From contig CATLDC010000001.1 in the NCBI GenBank assembly GCA_949902595.1, positions 124,001 through 188,000 of the forward strand: 64,000 nucleotides of DNA, written 5' to 3'. Origin of the DNA: an uncultured Candidatus Melainabacteria bacterium. Lineage in GTDB: Bacteria > Cyanobacteriota > Vampirovibrionia > Gastranaerophilales > Gastranaerophilaceae. The notes under the pieces are model-generated. The model was not told where the DNA came from. It saw only the letters and a list, made by a program, of their open reading frames with translations, and did no database searches. Each line of letters begins with the position of its first letter. Position 1 is the stretch's first letter. The translations under genes were made by a program, and so were the position numbers. Shown one piece after another: positions 59,546-64,000 of this stretch.

Positions 59546-59773
59546 ATGGGAATGCAGATACGAGAACAAATTAAGTCATTGCTGGCCGTAAAAAACATGA
59601 CAATGAAGGAGCTTGCTCAATTACTTTCACAGAGGTTGGGCAAGGAATACTCGCTCCCGAATCTGTCCGGGAAGCTGAAACGCGGTACTATCAACTATAA
59701 CGAAGTTTTGATTATTGCAGAGATATTGGGTTACAAGATTAAATTTATCGATATGACAGACGATGTGTCTTGA
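59546..59773 (+). CDS. Small HTH (XRE-like) regulator
   Basis: 'IREQIKSLLAVKNMTMKELAQLLSQRLGKEYSLPNLSGKLKRGTINYNEVLIIAEILGYKI'. Confidence 0.75.
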   Translation: MGMQIREQIKSLLAVKNMTMKELAQLLSQRLGKEYSLPNLSGKLKRGTINYNEVLIIAEILGYKIKFIDMTDDVS

Positions 59774-59825
59774 AAACGCGAGCCAGAATCTTGAACGAAT
59801 TCCCCTAAAATGCTAAACTAAAATT

Positions 59826-61013
59826 ATGAAAAAGATTTTATTAACTCTTATCTGCTTTCTGCTTTTTAACACAGCCTACGCTTCTAATAACGTGAGCTTT
59901 ATCTATATCAATGGCTCAAACAACAACGACGAAAAAATGCAGAAATGGTACGAAGACGGGGTACAAAAACTTCATCCTGTCCTTAGAAAAAAATTCTCCA
60001 AAAACTCCGCAATCAAAAAATACTACTCCTCAAACGGAGGCCTGAATGTTAAAGAGGAGCCGATTATCTTTTTCTGGGGCGATAAAAGCAAAAACGATTT
60101 GGATTTTGTAAAAGCACAGCTCGATGTTTCTAAAGCCATAAGCTCAACCGGTGCTTACCTTGTGAGAAGCCTTATTGCGCAGTACATGCATGACGCAATC
60201 TGGGTGCAGAAAACTCATAACATGCTTCCGATTCTGGATGAACTTAATGAGTATGTGAAAGCAGAAGCAGCGCAGGATAGAGACGTGATACTTTACGGAT
60301 ATTCAGCCGGAACCTTTGTTACTTACGAATACCTTTTTAACAAACTAAGATATATAAATCTCCAAAACCTGTTTGAAACTCTCAAAATGGACGACGAATT
60401 TCTTGCCTTTGTGAAAGAAAATCCGAGGAATAACACTTGTATTTCCGCACTCTCATACGGCTACGCTGGTGTCGGCACGGTCTCAACAGCCGGACATATT
60501 GTGCTCAATCAAGACAAAGAACAACTTAAGAAAAACTACCTGAAACTCGATGAGATGACCGAACTTGCCTGCGCGCCGGATAGGAAACTAAGAGGAATTG
60601 TGAATTTTGCAAGCCCGCTCGTGCTTTTCTATTCCGACTTTGCTGATCCGGATTACGAACTCAATTATTACAACAAGCTTATGACAAAATACATTCTGGA
60701 AAACGGTGTTTTCTGGATTACGGCAAACTTTAGAGAAGACCCGCTTGGATTCCCGACAAGCAGAAACCTAACTATTGCAGAGATTGAAGACCGCATGGAT
60801 ATGAAAATCGAGAACCCGACAGGCGTAATCTTTGACGACTCAAGTATCTGGAGCAAGCGGATGTTTGCGTTTGCGCATACTTCCTACTGGAGTGCAAGGG
60901 GTGCGTTTTCAAAAGCAGTGGTAAAGAGTTTTATTAACGGGTATAAATTCCAGTATGACCCGGCGTATCAGGCCAAGGTGTTGAAAAGAAAGAGCAAAAA
61001 AGCAGAGCTATAA
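59826..61013 (+). CDS. Secreted alpha/beta-hydrolase-like protein
   Basis: signal peptide; 'DVILYGYSAGTFVTYEYL' GxSxG motif. Confidence 0.5.
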   Translation: MKKILLTLICFLLFNTAYASNNVSFIYINGSNNNDEKMQKWYEDGVQKLHPVLRKKFSKNSAIKKYYSSNGGLNVKEEPIIFFWGDKSKNDLDFVKAQLDVSKAISSTGAYLVRSLIAQYMHDAIWVQKTHNMLPILDELNEYVKAEAAQDRDVILYGYSAGTFVTYEYLFNKLRYINLQNLFETLKMDDEFLAFVKENPRNNTCISALSYGYAGVGTVSTAGHIVLNQDKEQLKKNYLKLDEMTELACAPDRKLRGIVNFASPLVLFYSDFADPDYELNYYNKLMTKYILENGVFWITANFREDPLGFPTSRNLTIAEIEDRMDMKIENPTGVIFDDSSIWSKRMFAFAHTSYWSARGAFSKAVVKSFINGYKFQYDPAYQAKVLKRKSKKAEL

Positions 61014-62251
61014 TGTATATTGATTACGAAAAAATAGGCGAAATTCTCGGGTTTGGAAAACAATTTTTTTATGAGAGGAAAGTTGCTTCCAATTGCGCTT
61101 ACATAAAAAAGAACATAAAAAGAGTCAAAAAAAGACTAAAAAACAAATTCCCGCTAAAAGTTGTCTTTTATGTTTACGACTCCTCACGCTGGAAATCACA
61201 ATCCCTCTATGATTTGATGACCCAAGATGAGAGATTTGAACCACTAATTGTTGTAACAAAAAACGCAGCGCCGGAAAACAACATGAATTATCAGATGCAA
61301 GAGGATATCAAAAAGAATTACGAGTTCTTTAAATCCCGCCGGATGAATGTTGAATTGGGCTACGACATGGAAAAAGACGAGTTTATTCCGTTTGAAAAAT
61401 TCGAGCCGGATTTGATTTTTTACTCACATCCATGGTACGTAGAAACCTCGCAGGGGCCGGTTGTGTGCTCAAAATTTGCGCTGACTTATTATGTGCCTTA
61501 CTACATTTCAGATACAGAAGAGTTCTTTGAATACGATTTGAGATTCCACAGATACATCCACAGGTATTATGTCCCAGATGAAATCATCAAAAACTTTTAT
61601 GCTCCAAAAATGCCGGACAAGGGCGCAAAACTTCGCGTAGTCGGGCACCCGCAGCTTGATTATTACTATCTTGATAAAAAAGAACATCAGGAAAAGTACG
61701 TTATTTACGCTCCGCACTGGACTGTTTGCGGGAAAAACATAAGATACGGGACTTTTGATTGGAACGGATTTGAGATTCTGGAGTTTGCAGAAAAACATCC
61801 GGAATTAAACTGGGTGTTTAAGCCTCATCCTGCTCTTTACAGGTTTTTATTTACATCAGGATATATGAGCCAGAAAGAGGCGGACGAGTATTACGCAAGA
61901 TGGGAAAAAACCGGCATGGTTTATGATACCGGTGACTATATGGATTTGTTTCAGGATTCCAAGCTTATGATTACAGATTGCGGGTCGTTTTTGATTGAGT
62001 ATTTTGTAACGGGTAAACCCTGCATACACCTCAAGTCAGAAGCTTTTAAAGGTAATGATTTTGTAAGAGAAATCTGCAACTCTTATTACGAAGCTTCAAA
62101 CCTCGAAGAGCTGAGGGAATTTTTAAAAGATGTGCTGCTCGAAAACCACGACCCTAAAAAGGGTGAGAGAAACAGGGTTTTGGCAAAACTTAGCCTTAAG
62201 GACACTTATTGCGCTCAGAATATTATAGAGGATTTGCTTAGAGATTTGTGA
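61013..62251 (+). CDS. CDP-glycerol glycerophosphotransferase-like protein
   Basis: 'YAPHWTVCGKNIRYGTFDWNGFEILEF...WVFKPHPALY...LMITDCGSFLIEYFVTGKPCIHLK'. Confidence 0.7.
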   Translation: MYIDYEKIGEILGFGKQFFYERKVASNCAYIKKNIKRVKKRLKNKFPLKVVFYVYDSSRWKSQSLYDLMTQDERFEPLIVVTKNAAPENNMNYQMQEDIKKNYEFFKSRRMNVELGYDMEKDEFIPFEKFEPDLIFYSHPWYVETSQGPVVCSKFALTYYVPYYISDTEEFFEYDLRFHRYIHRYYVPDEIIKNFYAPKMPDKGAKLRVVGHPQLDYYYLDKKEHQEKYVIYAPHWTVCGKNIRYGTFDWNGFEILEFAEKHPELNWVFKPHPALYRFLFTSGYMSQKEADEYYARWEKTGMVYDTGDYMDLFQDSKLMITDCGSFLIEYFVTGKPCIHLKSEAFKGNDFVREICNSYYEASNLEELREFLKDVLLENHDPKKGERNRVLAKLSLKDTYCAQNIIEDLLRDL

Positions 62252-62263
62252 TATAATCACAGT

Positions 62264-63343
62264 ATGAAACACAATTTGCTAATGGTCTTAGGGCCAACAG
62301 AAGTTGAGAGGGATATTCTGGAGGTTGCGTCAAATCCGCAGGATTACATGCGGACAGAAGACTATACCCGAAAATGGCTCCGGATTTTTGAAAACCTCAA
62401 ATACGCGTTCCAGACCGAAAATCCTGTTGTGGTCTTCGCTTCATCCGGTACCGGCTCAATGGAAGCAGCGGTTACAAACGTGCTTTCTAAAGGCGACAAG
62501 GCGATTTACATTAACGGCGGGTCTTTTGGAAAAAGATGGGGCGACATTTGCCTTAAACACGGGGTGAGAACAGTCGAAATCCCTGTTGAATTTGGAAAAA
62601 GCGTCGAGCCGGAACAAGTTAGAACAGCACTTGAAGAAAACCCTGATACAAAGGCGGTTTTTGCGACTCTCAATGAAACCTCTTCCGGAGCTTTGACTGG
62701 TATAAAAGCAATAGGCGGGATTCTTAAAGCCTATCCTGACACGCTTTTTGTTGTGGATTGTGTGAGCGGAATCCTTGCTGACGAGTTTTTGCCTGACAGT
62801 TGGGGAGTTGATGTTGCGGTATCGGCTTCACAGAAAGCTTTTGCGCTCCCGCCCGGGCTCGGGTTCATGTCTGTGAGCGAGAAAGCTTTAAAGTTTGCAG
62901 AAAGTGCGGATTTAAGAAGTTTTTATTTTGATATTTTTGATTATGTAAACAACGCAAAGCGCGGTCAAACACCGTTTACGCCTGCTGTGAGCCTTGTTAA
63001 CCAGCTTGATAAGAGGTTGGAGAAGATAAGAAAAGAGGGCTTGGAGAATTTCAGGGCAAGGTACAGGAAGAACACTGATTATTTAAGAGCGGGTTTAGAA
63101 AAGTTGGGGTTCAAAATCATAGCAGAGAATCCTGCAAACTGCACGAGCGCGGTTTACACAACAGAATATGACGCGTCTCAAATCGTCAGTATAATGCGTG
63201 AAAAGCACGGGATTGAGATTGCGCCGTCAGGAGGAGAGTTAAAAACGCATGTTTTCAGAATAGGGAATTACGGAAACATCGGTGAAAAAGAGATAAAGAA
63301 GTGTTTGAAGGCGCTTGAGGTAACATTGAAGGAGCTTAGATGA
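62264..63343 (+). CDS. Class V aminotransferase (alanine-glyoxylate/serine-pyruvate-like)
   Basis: 'FASSGTGSMEAAVTNVL', 'ETSSGALTGIKAIGG...FVVDCVSGILADEF', 'AVSASQKAFALPPGLGFMSVS'. Confidence 0.85.
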   Translation: MKHNLLMVLGPTEVERDILEVASNPQDYMRTEDYTRKWLRIFENLKYAFQTENPVVVFASSGTGSMEAAVTNVLSKGDKAIYINGGSFGKRWGDICLKHGVRTVEIPVEFGKSVEPEQVRTALEENPDTKAVFATLNETSSGALTGIKAIGGILKAYPDTLFVVDCVSGILADEFLPDSWGVDVAVSASQKAFALPPGLGFMSVSEKALKFAESADLRSFYFDIFDYVNNAKRGQTPFTPAVSLVNQLDKRLEKIRKEGLENFRARYRKNTDYLRAGLEKLGFKIIAENPANCTSAVYTTEYDASQIVSIMREKHGIEIAPSGGELKTHVFRIGNYGNIGEKEIKKCLKALEVTLKELR

Positions 63344-64000
63344 CAACAAGGGTTTACAACGAGATTATTGAGATAAGCAACTCTGACACACAAAATTTCT
63401 GGCACAAAAGGGCTCAAAATTCAGACGGGCTCAAAGCGGTTTTGCTTGGTGATGATAAGAACGCGCATTCAAAAAGAAACGAAAAAGAATGCAGGATTCT
63501 TATGGAGCAGATAAAAGACCTTGAAGAGCTTGACATTCTTGATATTGGCTGCGGGATTGGAAGATGGGCAGAGAATCTTTACGGAAAAATCAGGAATTAC
63601 ACAGGGATTGATTACTCAAAAGGGTTTATTAAAACTGCAAAAGAGCGGTTTAGGGAAGATGAGAACATAAATTTTTACGAGATGTCTGTGTGTAACATGA
63701 CACCGGAAATTCTTGCTCAAAAATATAATCTTATAATCTGCACAGGGGTTTTGATGTATGTAAACGACTCAGATTTGGAGCAGATTTTTAGAAAAATCAG
63801 GGATTTTTCTCCTGAATATATACATATTCAGGAGTCCATTAGTCTAATGGACGGAAGGCTGACGCTTGACAATTTCGAGTCAAAAGAGCTGAAGTCAAAT
63901 TACAGCGCGATATACAGAACGCAAGCGGAGTATGAACAGTATTTCAAAGACTTTGATATAATAAAGACAGATTTGCTTCTGGATGACGAAATTGGCGGGC
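63340..64000 (+). CDS. SAM-dependent methyltransferase, truncated by window end
   Basis: ATG 63340 overlaps previous stop; 'LDILDIGCGIGRWAENLYGKIRNYTGIDYSKGFIKTA'. Confidence 0.75.
   Translation, partial: MTTRVYNEIIEISNSDTQNFWHKRAQNSDGLKAVLLGDDKNAHSKRNEKECRILMEQIKDLEELDILDIGCGIGRWAENLYGKIRNYTGIDYSKGFIKTAKERFREDENINFYEMSVCNMTPEILAQKYNLIICTGVLMYVNDSDLEQIFRKIRDFSPEYIHIQESISLMDGRLTLDNFESKELKSNYSAIYRTQAEYEQYFKDFDIIKTDLLLDDEIGG

Overview
AT-rich bacterial chromosome window. It reads as Vampirovibrionia/Melainabacteria-like, but this is inference: no taxonomic marker was tested. The housekeeping backbone includes gyrB, an AsmA-like protein, an M2/M3-type peptidase, a SugE-type SMR exporter, a Fic protein, an 11-subunit complex I operon (nuoABCDHIJKLMN without nuoEFG), crcB and a surface-glycan-like cluster. 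The main accessory region (~18.06-37.76 kb) starts exactly at the 3' end of a tRNA-Ala(TGC). It is divided by direct repeats of the tRNA 3' tail (R0 18057, R1 30020, R2 36102, R3 37715) into three tandem islands. Each island carries only decayed 3' ends of a recombinase gene at its left edge, and no intact integrase is visible. Cargo includes a five-gene operon with a Ycf46-like AAA+ ATPase and a two-TM coiled-coil protein, a KAP-NTPase/DUF3800 module, DUF3644, TM2, TRL-like pairs and several small regulators. Next to the islands lies a 7.9 kb gene for a 2617-aa flagellin: flagellin D0/D1-like ends surround ~2300 aa of RTX/beta-roll-like repeats organised by six recurring ~60-aa modules. Other observations include a DnaA-box-like cluster (TTTTCTACA) between divergent genes at ~8.84-9.03 kb, a perfectly 20-bp-periodic operator array at 59461-59530, a structured-RNA candidate at 25934-26008, and several unlisted micro-ORFs. 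No CRISPR array was seen.
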